From Photobacterium marinum (GTDB taxonomy: Bacteria; Pseudomonadota; Gammaproteobacteria; Enterobacterales; Vibrionaceae): a stretch of DNA of 64,000 nucleotides. The notes under the pieces are model-generated. The model saw only the letters and a program-made list of their open reading frames with translations. It did no database searches and was not told where the DNA came from. Of the stretch, positions 27,530-37,466 are shown piece by piece; within the stretch, counting starts at the first letter, position 1; each line of letters begins with the position of its first letter. The position numbers and the translations under genes are program-made. The stretch spans positions 124,001 to 188,000 of the forward strand of contig NZ_AMZO01000020.1 in NCBI RefSeq assembly GCF_000331515.1. Reading direction: 5' to 3'.

Positions 27530-28450
27530 TTAATTTGGGCTGCTAGACATTTCCTCGGAGTAATGCGGTTTACCCTGCATTATCGAGATTTCCACCCGGC
27601 GATTCTCTTTACGCAGCTCTTCGGTCTTGTTGTTATTCAACGGCGCAGTATCCGCCAAGCCAACAACCCGCAGGCGCTTATGATCAAAACCGTCAACTTT
27701 TTCCATCTCCTGGGCCACAGACACAGCACGCTGCGCAGACAAATCCCAGTTTGAACGATACAGCTCTGAGTCCAGCTTCTGATTATCGGTATGGCCAGAC
27801 ACCCGGATAACTCCCGGCACATCTTTAACCAAATCAGCAACCTGTCTAACCAACGGGCGGAACTTAGGCTGCAAGAATGCAGAGCCTGCCGGGAAAGAGC
27901 CTTTTTCCTTAATCCGGATCACTACCTGTTGACCAAAGCTTTCCACTTCAATTGCCCCTTCTTCAATTTCACGATCAAGGGCTTTTTGCAGCACTTCCAG
28001 CAACTGCTTCTGAGACTCTGACATCTCAGACTCACTACTTTCATTCAACTCCGTTGACGTCTGCGGGCTCTGACCACCGGTCAACTGGCCGGCATCACGC
28101 TGAGTGCCCCCCGCACGCTCAGATTCACCTTCATGGAAGTCCAGTGTCCGCTGGGTCATATCAATCGTCTGCTGCATGATAACTTCTATCGGTGTCGGCT
28201 CCGGTCGTCCCGGACGGAACTCCTGGGCAATCACGCTGGTTCCTTTCGGAATATCTTTAACTTCCAGCATATTTTGAACACCGAAGGCGAATTTCATCGA
28301 GCCTGCGATCTGCTTGAACTTCAATACGTCCATTTCAGAGAATGAAAGCAGCAGTACGAAGAAGCACATCAGCAGTGACATTAGATCGGCAAACGTACCC
28401 ATCCATGGAGGTAACCCCGGAGGGGGGCATTTGCATTCATCTTCCATCAT
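27530..28450 (-). CDS. pomB: sodium-driven flagellar stator protein PomB (MotB family)
   Basis: Partner of PomA in the Na+-driven stator of the polar flagellum. It has one membrane helix (about 19-41) carrying the essential ion-binding aspartate D22 (GTFADLMSLL), then a plug and linker region rich in acidic and serine residues, and an OmpA-like peptidoglycan-binding domain (about 170-290, with VSGHTDNQKLDSELY). Two consecutive ATGs are possible; the GGGAGGGG ahead fits either. The sequence is close to V. alginolyticus PomB but a few residues shorter. It lies 9 bp after pomA. Confidence 0.95.
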   Translation of the reverse strand: MMEDECKCPPPGLPPWMGTFADLMSLLMCFFVLLLSFSEMDVLKFKQIAGSMKFAFGVQNMLEVKDIPKGTSVIAQEFRPGRPEPTPIEVIMQQTIDMTQRTLDFHEGESERAGGTQRDAGQLTGGQSPQTSTELNESSESEMSESQKQLLEVLQKALDREIEEGAIEVESFGQQVVIRIKEKGSFPAGSAFLQPKFRPLVRQVADLVKDVPGVIRVSGHTDNQKLDSELYRSNWDLSAQRAVSVAQEMEKVDGFDHKRLRVVGLADTAPLNNNKTEELRKENRRVEISIMQGKPHYSEEMSSSPN

Positions 28451-28459
28451 CCCCTCCCG

Positions 28460-29221
28460 TTACTCGTCGCCGTCAATAGTTCGTTTCTTTTCGTTGAGGT
28501 AGTTTTTCAGGTAACCATCAATAACCCGCGGGTTTTGACCATCCTGAATCGCCAGTACGCCATCCAAAATCAGACGACGGTTTAGTTTTTCCTCATCTTT
28601 ACGCAACTCCAGTTTGGCCGCGATTGGCAACATCACCATGTTCGCCATAACCGCACCATAGAGCGTCGTCAAAAGTGCAACCGCCATTGCCGGACCGATC
28701 GACTTCGGATCATCCATGTTTGACAGCATAGCTACCAGGCCGATCAGTGTACCGATCATTCCCATCGCCGGGGCAACATCACCAATCGCCTTGAAAATTC
28801 CGGCACCATGTTCATGTCGCTCATTAGTCAGCGCGATATCTTTTTGCAGTGTGGCTCGAACCACATCGGCATCATGGCCATCAACCAGTAAGTCGATCCC
28901 CTTACGCAAAAAAGAGTTTTCTACTTCCATCTCTTCCAGAGCAAGAAATCCACCTTTACGGGCGGCATCAGCCATTTCGACAACCTTAGCGATCAGATCT
29001 TCCGGATTATCCGTTTTGAACATGAAAGCCTTAGCCGCAATTTTTGTCGCTCCAAGGAACTGCCCAATACTGTATTGCATCAGTACAACAAACATTGAGC
29101 CACAGCACACGATCAGGATCGACTGTGTATCAATGAACATACTGATACTGCCGCCCAGTACCATCGCCATGATGACAAAGGCAAATGACCCGATTAAACC
29201 TATAAGGGTAGCCAAATCCAC
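28460..29221 (-). CDS. pomA: sodium-driven flagellar stator protein PomA (MotA family)
   Basis: Four-helix membrane protein that with PomB forms the Na+ channel and pushes on FliG. GTG 29221 gives 253 residues starting DLATLIGLIGSF after the initiator, like V. alginolyticus PomA (253 aa); GGAG lies 8 nt upstream. Key features are the charged cytoplasmic loop RKGIDLLVDGHDADVVR, the channel prolines in GDVAPAMGMIGTL and PAMAVALLTTLYG. A TTG at 29227 is the alternative start. First gene of pomAB, divergent from xseB. Confidence 0.95.
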   Translation of the reverse strand: MDLATLIGLIGSFAFVIMAMVLGGSISMFIDTQSILIVCCGSMFVVLMQYSIGQFLGATKIAAKAFMFKTDNPEDLIAKVVEMADAARKGGFLALEEMEVENSFLRKGIDLLVDGHDADVVRATLQKDIALTNERHEHGAGIFKAIGDVAPAMGMIGTLIGLVAMLSNMDDPKSIGPAMAVALLTTLYGAVMANMVMLPIAAKLELRKDEEKLNRRLILDGVLAIQDGQNPRVIDGYLKNYLNEKKRTIDGDE

Positions 29222-29480
29222 CAGCAATTCTCCAATTTACGACATGATGCCAACTAACTTATCAACGAGTATTCTATCGAACTCGGTATTAATTTGAACA
29301 ACCATCTTGCGATTCAGCGATGATCGTCCAGAGACTATATCGGCACAAGGCCGATTTGGTTTAGTATTCTCTCAGCAAAAATCGAAAATAACTGTCGGTT
29401 ACACAGAATCCTGTGACATAATTTGACCCTGAATAGTCTCTACGTTATTTTTCCTGCACTTAACTCAAAGTGAACCCCTT

Positions 29481-29723
29481 ATGGCAGCTAAAAAACCAGA
29501 AAATATGGCGTTTGAAGCCGCACTGGATGAACTGGACAGCATCGTAAATGAGCTGGAATCCGGTGAGATTGCGCTGGAAGATGCGCTGAAAAAGTTTGAA
29601 CGAGGTATTGCACTTGCCCGTTGCAGTCAACAAAAGCTGACCCAGGCCGAGCAGCGTGTAGAAATTCTGCTTCAGGCAGATGATGAATCCCCTCTGACTG
29701 AATTTGATGCAAATAATGAATAA
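29481..29723 (+). CDS. xseB: exodeoxyribonuclease VII small subunit
   Basis: The 80-residue small subunit of the single-strand DNA exonuclease VII. The family pattern FEAALDELDSIVNELESGEI followed by LEDALKKFERG and a second helix with LTQAEQRVE is fully present. It is the first gene of xseB-ispA-dxs, a conserved order in gamma-proteobacteria, and its end overlaps ispA by a few bases. Confidence 0.96.
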   Translation: MAAKKPENMAFEAALDELDSIVNELESGEIALEDALKKFERGIALARCSQQKLTQAEQRVEILLQADDESPLTEFDANNE

Positions 29724-30618
29724 CTCTTCGACTCTGTCACAGTCTTTGCAGTATTACGCAGAGCGTAATAACCAGCGACTTGCCGAGTGGCTTGCCGCCC
29801 AGCCTTTTGCAGATCAACCCCTGATAAAGGCAATGAAACACGGCACCCTGCTTGGCGGCAAACGCGCCCGCCCGTTCCTGACTTATGCCACAGGAGAGAT
29901 GCTGGGAGCCAGTAGTGAAGAGCTGGATACTCCGGCAGCAGCAGTTGAGTGTATTCATGCCTATTCCCTGATCCATGATGACCTGCCTGCAATGGATGAT
30001 GACAACCTACGCCGCGGTCAGCCAACCTGCCATATTGCCTTTGATGAAGCGACCGCCATTCTGGCCGGTGACTCTCTGCAAACCCTGGCTTTTGAAATCC
30101 TGGCTTCCGGCCCACTCAGCGAGCACGGTGAGAAATACCGGGTAAAAATGATTGCCGAACTGGCGCAAGCATCCGGATCCGCCGGTATGTGTATGGGCCA
30201 GGCATTGGATCTAGAAGCTGAAGGCAAACAAGTGTCGCTAGAACAGCTGGAAAATATCCATAAACACAAAACCGGAGCCCTGATCCGCTGTGCTATTCGC
30301 CTTGGAGCCCTGGCTGTAGGTGATAAAGGGGTCACAGTATTACCGCAACTCAACCAGTATGCTGATGCTATCGGCCTGGCGTTCCAGGTTCAGGATGATA
30401 TTCTTGATGTAACCAGTGATACCGAAACCCTCGGCAAGCCGCAGGGTTCTGATCTAGAACTGGAAAAAAGCACCTATCCGGCACTACTGGGATTAGAAGG
30501 AGCCAGGGTAAAAGCGCAGCAGTTATATAAAGAAGCGCTACAAGCATTGGATGCAATACCCTACAATACAGACCAATTAGAAGTTTTTGCCCGATACGTC
30601 ATCGAGCGCAATAACTAA
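29716..30618 (+). CDS. ispA: farnesyl diphosphate synthase (geranyltranstransferase)
   Basis: Condenses IPP with DMAPP and GPP to give farnesyl diphosphate, precursor of quinone side chains and undecaprenyl phosphate. The aspartate-rich motifs are visible: first DDLPAMDDD (about 88-96), second DDILDVTSD. GGKRARP binds the diphosphate. The start is one of ATG 29716 (chosen, 300 aa), ATG 29707 or TTG 29704; none has a strong ribosome site, consistent with coupling to xseB, whose stop lies at 29721-29723. Confidence 0.94.
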   Translation: MNNSSTLSQSLQYYAERNNQRLAEWLAAQPFADQPLIKAMKHGTLLGGKRARPFLTYATGEMLGASSEELDTPAAAVECIHAYSLIHDDLPAMDDDNLRRGQPTCHIAFDEATAILAGDSLQTLAFEILASGPLSEHGEKYRVKMIAELAQASGSAGMCMGQALDLEAEGKQVSLEQLENIHKHKTGALIRCAIRLGALAVGDKGVTVLPQLNQYADAIGLAFQVQDDILDVTSDTETLGKPQGSDLELEKSTYPALLGLEGARVKAQQLYKEALQALDAIPYNTDQLEVFARYVIERNN

Positions 30619-30642
30619 AATCAGTAAAAGCGCCGTACTGTT

Positions 30643-32502
30643 ATGACACTGGATATTTCAAAATACCCTCATCTGGCTTTAGCAAATACCCCAGATGAAC
30701 TTCGACTGCTGCCAGCTGAAAGCCTGCCGGCAGTATGTGATGAGCTACGCACCTACTTGCTGAAATCAGTAAGCCAGACCAGCGGCCACTTTGCCTCTGG
30801 CCTGGGAGCTGTCGAGCTGACTGTAGCCCTGCATTATGTTTACAATACCCCGTTTGATCACCTGATCTGGGATGTTGGCCATCAGGCATACCCGCATAAA
30901 ATTCTGACCGGTCGCCGTGAACAGATGTCAACTATCCGCCAAAAAGACGGGCTTCACCCGTTCCCATGGCGTGGAGAAAGTGAATACGACGTTCTGTCCG
31001 TCGGTCACTCATCAACTTCTATCAGCGCTGGCTTGGGTATGGCAATTGCCGCTGAAAAAGAAGGCCTTGGCCGTAAAGTCGTCAGTGTCATCGGAGACGG
31101 TGCTATCACTGCCGGTATGGCTTTTGAAGCAATGAACCACGCTGGTGATATCCACTCAGATATGCTGGTGATCCTGAACGACAATGAAATGTCGATTTCA
31201 GAAAATGTCGGTGCACTCAACAATCACCTTGCTCAGCTGCTTTCCGGCAGCCTTTACACCACCATCCGCGAAGGTGGTAAAAAAGTACTGTCCGGCGCTC
31301 CGCCAATCAAAGAACTGGTTAAGCGTGCAGAAGAGCACCTGAAAGGCATGGTTGTTCCAGGCACCATGTTCGAAGAACTTGGCTTCAACTACATTGGTCC
31401 GGTTGATGGTCATGATGTTGAAGAGCTGGTCAAAACACTGAAGAACATGCGTAACCTGAAAGGTCCGCAGTTCCTTCACATTATGACCAAAAAAGGTAAA
31501 GGTTATGCGCCGGCAGAAGCCGATCCTATCAATTACCATGCGGTTCCTAAATTCGATCTGAGCCAAAATCCGATCCCTAAAGCACCAAGCAAGCCGACAT
31601 TTTCCAATGTCTTCGGCGACTGGCTGTGTGATATGGCAGAACAGGACAAAAAGCTGATGGCTATCACTCCTGCGATGCGCGAAGGTTCTGGTATGGTTGG
31701 CTTCTCGAAAAAGTACCCGGAGCAATACTTCGACGTTGCGATTGCAGAACAACATGCAGTTACGCTGGCAACAGGTATGGCCATCGGTGGCTATAATCCT
31801 GTTGTCGCGATTTACTCAACGTTCCTGCAACGCGGTTACGATCAGCTGATCCACGATGTAGCCATTATGGATCTGCCTGTAATGTTTGCCATTGACCGAG
31901 GTGGATTAGTTGGTGCCGACGGCCAAACTCACCAGGGCTCTTTCGATCTGAGCTTCATGCGCTGCATTCCGAATATGGTGATCATGACACCGAGCGATGA
32001 AAATGAATGTCGCCAGATGCTGTACACCGGCCATACCCATAAAGGCCCAAGCGCCGTTCGCTACCCTCGCGGCAGCGGAACTGGCGTAACACCTGAGCGT
32101 GAAATGACAGCATTGGAAATCGGTAAAGGTATTGTACGCCGTGAAGGTGAACGTATTGCGATCCTGAACTTCGGTACAACCCTGAGCTATGCACTGGAAG
32201 CGGCTGAAAACCTCAATGCAACCGTTGCCGATATGCGCTTTGTCAAACCGTTAGATGAAGCCCTGATCCTAGAACTGGCAGCTAAACACGACGTACTGGT
32301 GACAGTGGAAGAAAACGCCATTGCCGGCGGTGCTGGCAGCGGTGTCAATGAATTCCTGATGAAGCAGAAGGTACTGAAGCCAGTACTGAATATCGGCCTT
32401 CCTGACCGCTTCATTGAGCAGGGCACTCAGGCTGAACTGCATGCAATGCTGGAAATTGACGGTCCAGGGATCGAAAAACAGATCCGCGAATATATGGATT
32501 AA
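30643..32502 (+). CDS. dxs: 1-deoxy-D-xylulose-5-phosphate synthase
   Basis: Thiamine-diphosphate enzyme joining pyruvate and glyceraldehyde-3-phosphate, first step of the MEP isoprenoid pathway. At 619 residues it has the standard length. The ThDP-binding motif is [19 protein letters not shown]...LNDNEMSIS, and the transketolase-type central domain has [15 protein letters not shown] and [15 protein letters not shown]. It is 24 bp after ispA, giving one operon from DMAPP supply to farnesyl diphosphate. Confidence 0.97.
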   Translation: MTLDISKYPHLALANTPDELRLLPAESLPAVCDELRTYLLKSVSQTSGHFASGLGAVELTVALHYVYNTPFDHLIWDVGHQAYPHKILTGRREQMSTIRQKDGLHPFPWRGESEYDVLSVGHSSTSISAGLGMAIAAEKEGLGRKVVSVIGDGAITAGMAFEAMNHAGDIHSDMLVILNDNEMSISENVGALNNHLAQLLSGSLYTTIREGGKKVLSGAPPIKELVKRAEEHLKGMVVPGTMFEELGFNYIGPVDGHDVEELVKTLKNMRNLKGPQFLHIMTKKGKGYAPAEADPINYHAVPKFDLSQNPIPKAPSKPTFSNVFGDWLCDMAEQDKKLMAITPAMREGSGMVGFSKKYPEQYFDVAIAEQHAVTLATGMAIGGYNPVVAIYSTFLQRGYDQLIHDVAIMDLPVMFAIDRGGLVGADGQTHQGSFDLSFMRCIPNMVIMTPSDENECRQMLYTGHTHKGPSAVRYPRGSGTGVTPEREMTALEIGKGIVRREGERIAILNFGTTLSYALEAAENLNATVADMRFVKPLDEALILELAAKHDVLVTVEENAIAGGAGSGVNEFLMKQKVLKPVLNIGLPDRFIEQGTQAELHAMLEIDGPGIEKQIREYMD

Positions 32503-32510
32503 GAACAAGA

Positions 32511-32540
32511 GCCTAGTACCGAGATCTCTCGGTACTAGGC
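32511..32540. terminator. long hairpin between convergent dxs and the unknown exported gene
   Basis: Stem GCCTAGTACCGA / TCGGTACTAGGC (12 bp) with a 6-nt loop. No strong T-tract on either side, but placement between convergent stops suggests bidirectional termination. Confidence 0.65.
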
Positions 32541-32551
32541 TTCCATCTCAA

Positions 32552-34621
32552 TCAATTGTTCACCTTTTTCAGTACAACGCCTTCATAACCGCCAATCTCA
32601 ATGTAACTTAAAGGTTCGCTCAATGAACCGTCATAACTGACACGTTGATATTCACCAGGCAGTGATACCCGAAGTGGTTTTGCCATCAAAAAGCTTTTGT
32701 CATTTCGCTCCCTGACTCCACGATACAGCACCAAACCGTCGCTATAACTGCGAGCAATCACCCCTTCTTTCGGAATAGCACCAAACCAGCCAGCACGATA
32801 CAACCAGAACCAATCAGCAGGTCTGATCGGAATATCGGTAATCAGGTAGGCAGTTGATTTCACTTTGGCATTTTTGTTATCCCAAAAAACCGTTTTATAT
32901 CCTTTAGGTGCGACTTCTGGGTGGCCGATATCCACTTCCAACATCGCTGACGGCTGATAAGCCCAGTTTTTGGGTATACCAGCCCGATACCAATTCTTCA
33001 GGGAAGTGTTGCCGCTGCCATAAACATAAGTTTGATTCCAGCTATGGTAATAGGTGTAGCCAGGTAAATTAAACAGATAATAAAGGGCAAGCCCGGTTTC
33101 AATATCTCTATGCCAGGCATCTGGTTCAGAAGGTTTAAGTTCACTCATTCCCCCTTTCATTGATGCCATGAGCAGGCTCTTATCACCGGCTTTTGATAAA
33201 GCAAAACTATCCCAGGATTGTTGCAAACGCTCCAGCCCCATTGCCGGTGTCAGATAGTGTTCTCTTAACCAGACATCAACGACATTCTGTAACTCGGGCG
33301 GCCAGGCTGAGTAATGCCACAAATTAAGTTCAGAAATATTCGCTGCCAGCCACTGCGTCTGGGTTTTCTTCTTTATCTGCTGCAAAAATGCAGCAAGCTT
33401 AATTGCGTAAGCACTTTCAGCGGCTTCAGTTCCGGCTTTATGAGGCATTTCAATGATCCCACCGCCAGAGGTAACCTCAAACTGATTGGCACCCAGCAGT
33501 TTTGCCATATCATCGTTATAAGCACCGCTTAAGCCCTGCTGCTGCCAATCTTCCCGGTACCAATTGGCATGCAAGTCGTTGAATTTCTCGTTAGCAAAAT
33601 TAACTCGATGCCAGCATGTTCCCGGCCACATATTCACGGTCGGGATCAAACGGGCCTGATGACGAAAGCGGGCACTGGCACGAGTGTTTGCACGCTTGGA
33701 AAACTCACGATCATTCACATAACCGTCACCGTTTGCATCATTCGTGGCATCCCAGCCAGGAACCGTCATCTGCTGATTATCCAGTAAAAGCCATGGCTTA
33801 ATAGCCAATGAATTCAACGTCGTTTCCTGAGACCAGGACAATTTAACCATCCAGGTTTTTAGCCCTTCATCCAAACCAACCTTACCGCTGTTTAGTTTAC
33901 GCTGGCGATAATACGGCCATGCACTCAACCATGATTTGGTAAGTGCCAACTTACCGCTAATACTCTGGCTTATCCCTTTTTTATCCGCCCCGATGTTCAG
34001 TTCCCAATCCACTTTCAGCTTTTTCCAACCAGCAATGTTACCTTCATCATCGCTCAAATTTCGCTTTACCAGCGGCGTCGCAGTGGCCTGAACATCAAGG
34101 ACATCAAAAGGATAAGAAGAAAAAACTACTATTTCATCTTCTGGCTGCAAAGTCAGAGGCAAACGGGCAGTCGAAAACTGATCATTACGGATCAACAATA
34201 AATGATAGGGCTTACCTTCAAGTAAATAATCTAAGCCTGAACTTGGGTTATTGACCGTCAAAACAGTATCTTCAGAAAAATGTAGAAAACCATCTTCCAT
34301 ATCGATACCCTCTTCAGCAGTATGTTTACTGAGCCAGGCTGAACGACGACCGGGGCGGCAATCAAGCTTCTGGGTATACATATAACCCATAGCGATCATT
34401 TCAAGGTTGGTATCAACATCCTTCATGCTTCCAAATACAATATCTGCGTGAGTCGCCTCCCACTCTTTAACTTCATCAGCCGTATCAAAGTAAGACGTTG
34501 CTAAAGGATCTGCCCATCCTCCCGGCAATACCCAGGCAGTCCCTGTTGACGGATAAACATCAGCAAACACCGGTAAGGCAACCAGCCCCCACATTAACCC
34601 TTTCGCCCAATGCGCCAACAT
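32552..34621 (-). CDS. large exported protein of unknown function, possible glycoside hydrolase-like
   Basis: A 689-residue protein with a signal peptide (hydrophobic WGLVALPVF, cleavage near VFADV). The start ATG 34621 follows GCGGGG; ATG 34639 is an alternative. It is rich in tryptophan and tyrosine, has a calcium-loop-like DANGDGYVNDREF near residue 290, and a middle section (LSGAYNDDMAKLL, then QWLAANISELNLW and later YYLFNLPGYTYYHSW) that reads like strands and helices of a TIM-barrel sugar-binding enzyme. This is inference; no catalytic motif is proven. It sits alone between dxs and pgpA, a place where this gene is not part of the usual core order. Confidence 0.6.
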   Translation of the reverse strand: MLAHWAKGLMWGLVALPVFADVYPSTGTAWVLPGGWADPLATSYFDTADEVKEWEATHADIVFGSMKDVDTNLEMIAMGYMYTQKLDCRPGRRSAWLSKHTAEEGIDMEDGFLHFSEDTVLTVNNPSSGLDYLLEGKPYHLLLIRNDQFSTARLPLTLQPEDEIVVFSSYPFDVLDVQATATPLVKRNLSDDEGNIAGWKKLKVDWELNIGADKKGISQSISGKLALTKSWLSAWPYYRQRKLNSGKVGLDEGLKTWMVKLSWSQETTLNSLAIKPWLLLDNQQMTVPGWDATNDANGDGYVNDREFSKRANTRASARFRHQARLIPTVNMWPGTCWHRVNFANEKFNDLHANWYREDWQQQGLSGAYNDDMAKLLGANQFEVTSGGGIIEMPHKAGTEAAESAYAIKLAAFLQQIKKKTQTQWLAANISELNLWHYSAWPPELQNVVDVWLREHYLTPAMGLERLQQSWDSFALSKAGDKSLLMASMKGGMSELKPSEPDAWHRDIETGLALYYLFNLPGYTYYHSWNQTYVYGSGNTSLKNWYRAGIPKNWAYQPSAMLEVDIGHPEVAPKGYKTVFWDNKNAKVKSTAYLITDIPIRPADWFWLYRAGWFGAIPKEGVIARSYSDGLVLYRGVRERNDKSFLMAKPLRVSLPGEYQRVSYDGSLSEPLSYIEIGGYEGVVLKKVNN

Positions 34622-34750
34622 AGAACCCCGCTTAATCATAGAGTTACAAAAATGAGGCCGAGCACTACGAACCGCTCCAACCAAATCAAATCTGATATAA
34701 CGATAAGCCTAGACGATGAATGGTTAGCATGTTGATTTTATGAGCAAATA

Positions 34751-34777
34751 AAAAAGCCGTGCATCTTGCACGGCTTT
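34751..34777 (-). terminator. terminator after pgpA
   Basis: Stem AAAGCCGTGCA / TGCACGGCTTT with a TCT loop and T-run on the minus strand. It closes the nrdR-rib-nusB-thiL-pgpA cluster. Confidence 0.87.
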
Positions 34778-34800
34778 GAATTTATAAATATTGGGAAGGC

Positions 34801-35286
34801 TTACCACCCCATGGCGTATCCGACACCCCACAAGGCAATCATGGCCATAAAACCGGCCAGGATATCATCAACCATGATCCCCAACCCGCCATGAATATGC
34901 TTATCAAGCCAGCTGATAGGCCATGGCTTGACCATATCGAAAAAACGGAACAGCACAAAACCGGCCAACACCCATTGCCAGGTCATGACCGGAGCTACCG
35001 CCATAGTGATCCAGAAACCGACGAACTCATCCCAGACGATACTACCGTGATCATGAACGCCCATATCATCTGATGTCTTCTGGCATATGGTGATACCAAT
35101 CAGAGAAGCAACCAGAATAATCATCAAATAAGCAGCAAACGGCAACTGAGCAAGCAGTAAATAAAACGGAATCGCAGCCAGGGTGCCCATTGTGCCCGGC
35201 ACGACCGGAAACAAACCACTGCCGAATCCTGTTGCTAATAAGTGCCAAGGATTTTTTAAATTAATTTTATCTTTTGGATTTCCCAC
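34801..35286 (-). CDS. pgpA: phosphatidylglycerophosphatase A
   Basis: Dephosphorylates phosphatidylglycerol phosphate in the inner membrane to give phosphatidylglycerol. The 161-residue protein has about four hydrophobic segments and the family motifs LATGFGSGLFP near the start, VWDEFVGFW, and GGLGIMVDDILAG near the end. It is 3 bp after thiL, the conserved thiL-pgpA pair. Confidence 0.95.
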   Translation of the reverse strand: MGNPKDKINLKNPWHLLATGFGSGLFPVVPGTMGTLAAIPFYLLLAQLPFAAYLMIILVASLIGITICQKTSDDMGVHDHGSIVWDEFVGFWITMAVAPVMTWQWVLAGFVLFRFFDMVKPWPISWLDKHIHGGLGIMVDDILAGFMAMIALWGVGYAMGW

Positions 35287-35289
35287 ATC

Positions 35290-36264
35290 TTACTCCGCAA
35301 AGTGGTCATAGCCGTGAAGATGCCAGTCAAGTTCCTGCCCGTCCCGGACAAGTCGGATCCCCGCTCCTGAACGCAGCTGTCCTATACAGGTCGCCTTCAC
35401 ACCGGAATGAACGAGCGCTGTGTCCAGTGCACCGCGATTCTGCTCCGGCACCGTAAAGCACAACTCATATTCTTCACCGCTGCTAAGTGCCATCTGGCAA
35501 GCTTTTATTTCATCGGATTCAAACTGACATAATTCAGGTGAAAGCGGTATTTTATCAACCTCAATGTCAGCGCCAAGCCCGGAACGCTCAAGAATATGGC
35601 CGAGATCGGAAATCAGGCCATCAGAGATGTCCAGTGCCGCCGATGCAATACCGCGCAATGCCTGTCCGGCCAGAATTCGAGGCTGGGCTTTATAGTGACG
35701 CTCCAGCAATGTGGCCTTCAGGCTTTCATCATCCGTGCTCTTCTCTCCCAGCAGTAAAGACAATCCTGCAGCGCTGTCACCCAGGTTACCGGTCACATAC
35801 ACCCAATCACCGGCTTCTGCACCGCTTCGAGTCAACGCCTGCCCCTGCGGGACAAAACCGTGCACGGTAATCGTGATACTCAGCGGCCCCTTAGTTGTAT
35901 CACCACCAACCAGCTGAACATTGTAATACTCCGCCAGGGCAAAGAAGCCCTCACAGAAAGCTTTCAACCATAGTTCATCAGGACCCGGCATGGTCAGCGC
36001 CAGCGATACCCAAGCAGGGGTTGCACCCATTGCGGCCAAGTCACTTAAATTGGAAGCAAGAGCTTTATGGGCAACTAAGACCGGATCAGCATCAGAAAGA
36101 AAATGAGTGCCGCTCACCAGAGAATCGGTACTGACAGCCAATTGACTACCCGCAGGGACTTCAAGCAAAGCACAATCATCCCCGATAGACAAAGCAACAT
36201 CACGGCGACTTACTTTCTGCTGCTCGAAATAGCGGGCAATAAGATCAAATTCGTTACTAGCCAT
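35290..36264 (-). CDS. thiL: thiamine-monophosphate kinase
   Basis: ATP-dependent last step to thiamine diphosphate. The 324-residue protein starts MASNEFDLIARYF; I chose ATG 36264 over a longer reading to 36363 that would run across a terminator. Family motifs: SIGDDCALLEVP for nucleotide and metal binding, VSGTHFL, DLAAMGATP, VGGDTTKGPLSI and ALDISDGLISDLGH. It is preceded by a hairpin that partly insulates it from nusB. Confidence 0.95.
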   Translation of the reverse strand: MASNEFDLIARYFEQQKVSRRDVALSIGDDCALLEVPAGSQLAVSTDSLVSGTHFLSDADPVLVAHKALASNLSDLAAMGATPAWVSLALTMPGPDELWLKAFCEGFFALAEYYNVQLVGGDTTKGPLSITITVHGFVPQGQALTRSGAEAGDWVYVTGNLGDSAAGLSLLLGEKSTDDESLKATLLERHYKAQPRILAGQALRGIASAALDISDGLISDLGHILERSGLGADIEVDKIPLSPELCQFESDEIKACQMALSSGEEYELCFTVPEQNRGALDTALVHSGVKATCIGQLRSGAGIRLVRDGQELDWHLHGYDHFAE

Positions 36265-36280
36265 ATTGAATTCTTCAGAC

Positions 36281-36306
36281 AAAAAAAAGGCCAGCTTAGC
36301 TGGCCT
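36281..36306 (-). terminator. hairpin terminator between nusB and thiL
   Basis: Stem AGGCCAGC / GCTGGCCT with a TTA loop; on the minus strand it is followed by eight T. It could end the rib-nusB transcript or attenuate thiL-pgpA. Confidence 0.82.
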
Positions 36307-36322
36307 CTGGAATCGTATTCGA

Positions 36323-36790
36323 TTACTTCTTGCGAAGTGATGGTGCAGCTTTATCAAGTACACCGTTCACAAACTTGTGGCTGTCTTCAGCACCGAACGC
36401 TTTCGCCAGTTCGATTGCTTCGTTGATTACCACTTTGTAAGGAACATCATCACGCTTCACCATTTCGTACATAGCAAGACGAAGCAGAGCCAATTCCATC
36501 TGATCCAGATCCTGAAGCGGACGAGACAGATATGGACGCATCTTACTATCCAGTTCCTGATGGTTCAGTACTACACCAGTTAACAGGTCACGGAAGTATG
36601 CAACGTCTGTTTGTGGTACTGCTAGCACAGGCGCGTCTGCCTGGTGCTCTTCTTCTTCAAAATTATCGCCAGATAGGAAGTGCTGCTCGATATCTGCAAC
36701 ATTACCTTTAGTGATCTGCCAAGAGTAAATTGCCTGAACGGCAAACTGACGTGCATTACGACGTGCGGCTGGTTTCACAGTAACCCCCAT
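36323..36790 (-). CDS. nusB: transcription antitermination factor NusB
   Basis: Binds BoxA of rRNA leaders together with NusE (S10) to prevent premature termination. The 155-residue all-helical protein begins [20 protein letters not shown], as Vibrio NusB does, so I keep ATG 36790; an internal GTG at 36778 is an alternative with a good ribosome site. [12 protein letters not shown] and [11 protein letters not shown] are conserved core helices. The ATG overlaps the ribH stop (TAATG). Confidence 0.95.
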   Translation of the reverse strand: MGVTVKPAARRNARQFAVQAIYSWQITKGNVADIEQHFLSGDNFEEEEHQADAPVLAVPQTDVAYFRDLLTGVVLNHQELDSKMRPYLSRPLQDLDQMELALLRLAMYEMVKRDDVPYKVVINEAIELAKAFGAEDSHKFVNGVLDKAAPSLRKK

Positions 36791-37260
36791 TAGGATTCAA
36801 TTTGGGACAGGACATTAACCATTTCAAGCGCGCTTAGTGCAGCCTCTGCCCCTTTGTTACCAGCCTTGGTACCGGCACGCTCAATGGCTTGTTCGATAGA
36901 ATCAACAGTCAGTACGCCAAACGCAACTGGAGTATTGTACTCAAGTGCGATTTGCGACAGACCTTTTGTACACTCACCGGCAACATAATCGAAGTGTGGA
37001 GTACCACCACGAATCACAGAACCCAGTGCAACAATCGCGTCATAGCGATCGCTCTTGGCAACCTGCTGAGTTACCAGCGGAAGCTCGTATGCACCAGGGC
37101 AACGAACAACAGTGATATTGTCATCGCTTACCTGACCTTGACGTTTCAGCGCGTCCAACGCACCTGAAAGCAAGCTTTCATTGATAAAGCTGTTGAAACG
37201 TGCAATTACGATAGCAACTTTAGCGTTTGGTGCCGCGATGGCGCCTTCAATTACCTTCAT
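36790..37260 (-). CDS. ribH: 6,7-dimethyl-8-ribityllumazine synthase
   Basis: Condenses 5-amino-6-ribitylamino-uracil with 3,4-dihydroxy-2-butanone 4-phosphate, the penultimate step in riboflavin synthesis; normally a 60-subunit capsid or pentamer. The 156-residue chain shows [41 protein letters not shown] with the catalytic histidine, and [11 protein letters not shown]. It is coupled to nusB by overlapping stop and start. Confidence 0.96.
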   Translation of the reverse strand: MKVIEGAIAAPNAKVAIVIARFNSFINESLLSGALDALKRQGQVSDDNITVVRCPGAYELPLVTQQVAKSDRYDAIVALGSVIRGGTPHFDYVAGECTKGLSQIALEYNTPVAFGVLTVDSIEQAIERAGTKAGNKGAEAALSALEMVNVLSQIES

Positions 37261-37466
37261 GGGCCTTCCTGTGACTATGTCTTTTCCGGTTTGAGAAACC
37301 GCGGGAGTCTATCACACTTTGATACTTATACCAATTGACATATTGCCTTGCCTGGCATAATCCCCAAAGCCGATGGTTAACCACTGTCCTAACCGATTAA
37401 TTGTTATCACCCGTTAAGAAACGGGCACCTGATTATTTTTGCAAGCCTGCAATATTGCCTGCTGCA

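Noticed and set aside
28716..29297. 193-codon plus-strand frame opposite pomA
   Set aside because: Antisense to highly conserved pomA helices, low-complexity Ser/Ile/Ala composition; a shadow frame.
37261..37466. Possible FMN riboswitch in the 206-bp ribBA-ribH gap
   Set aside because: I looked for conserved RFN-element segments and saw only a small CCCGTT/AACGGG hairpin; not supported.
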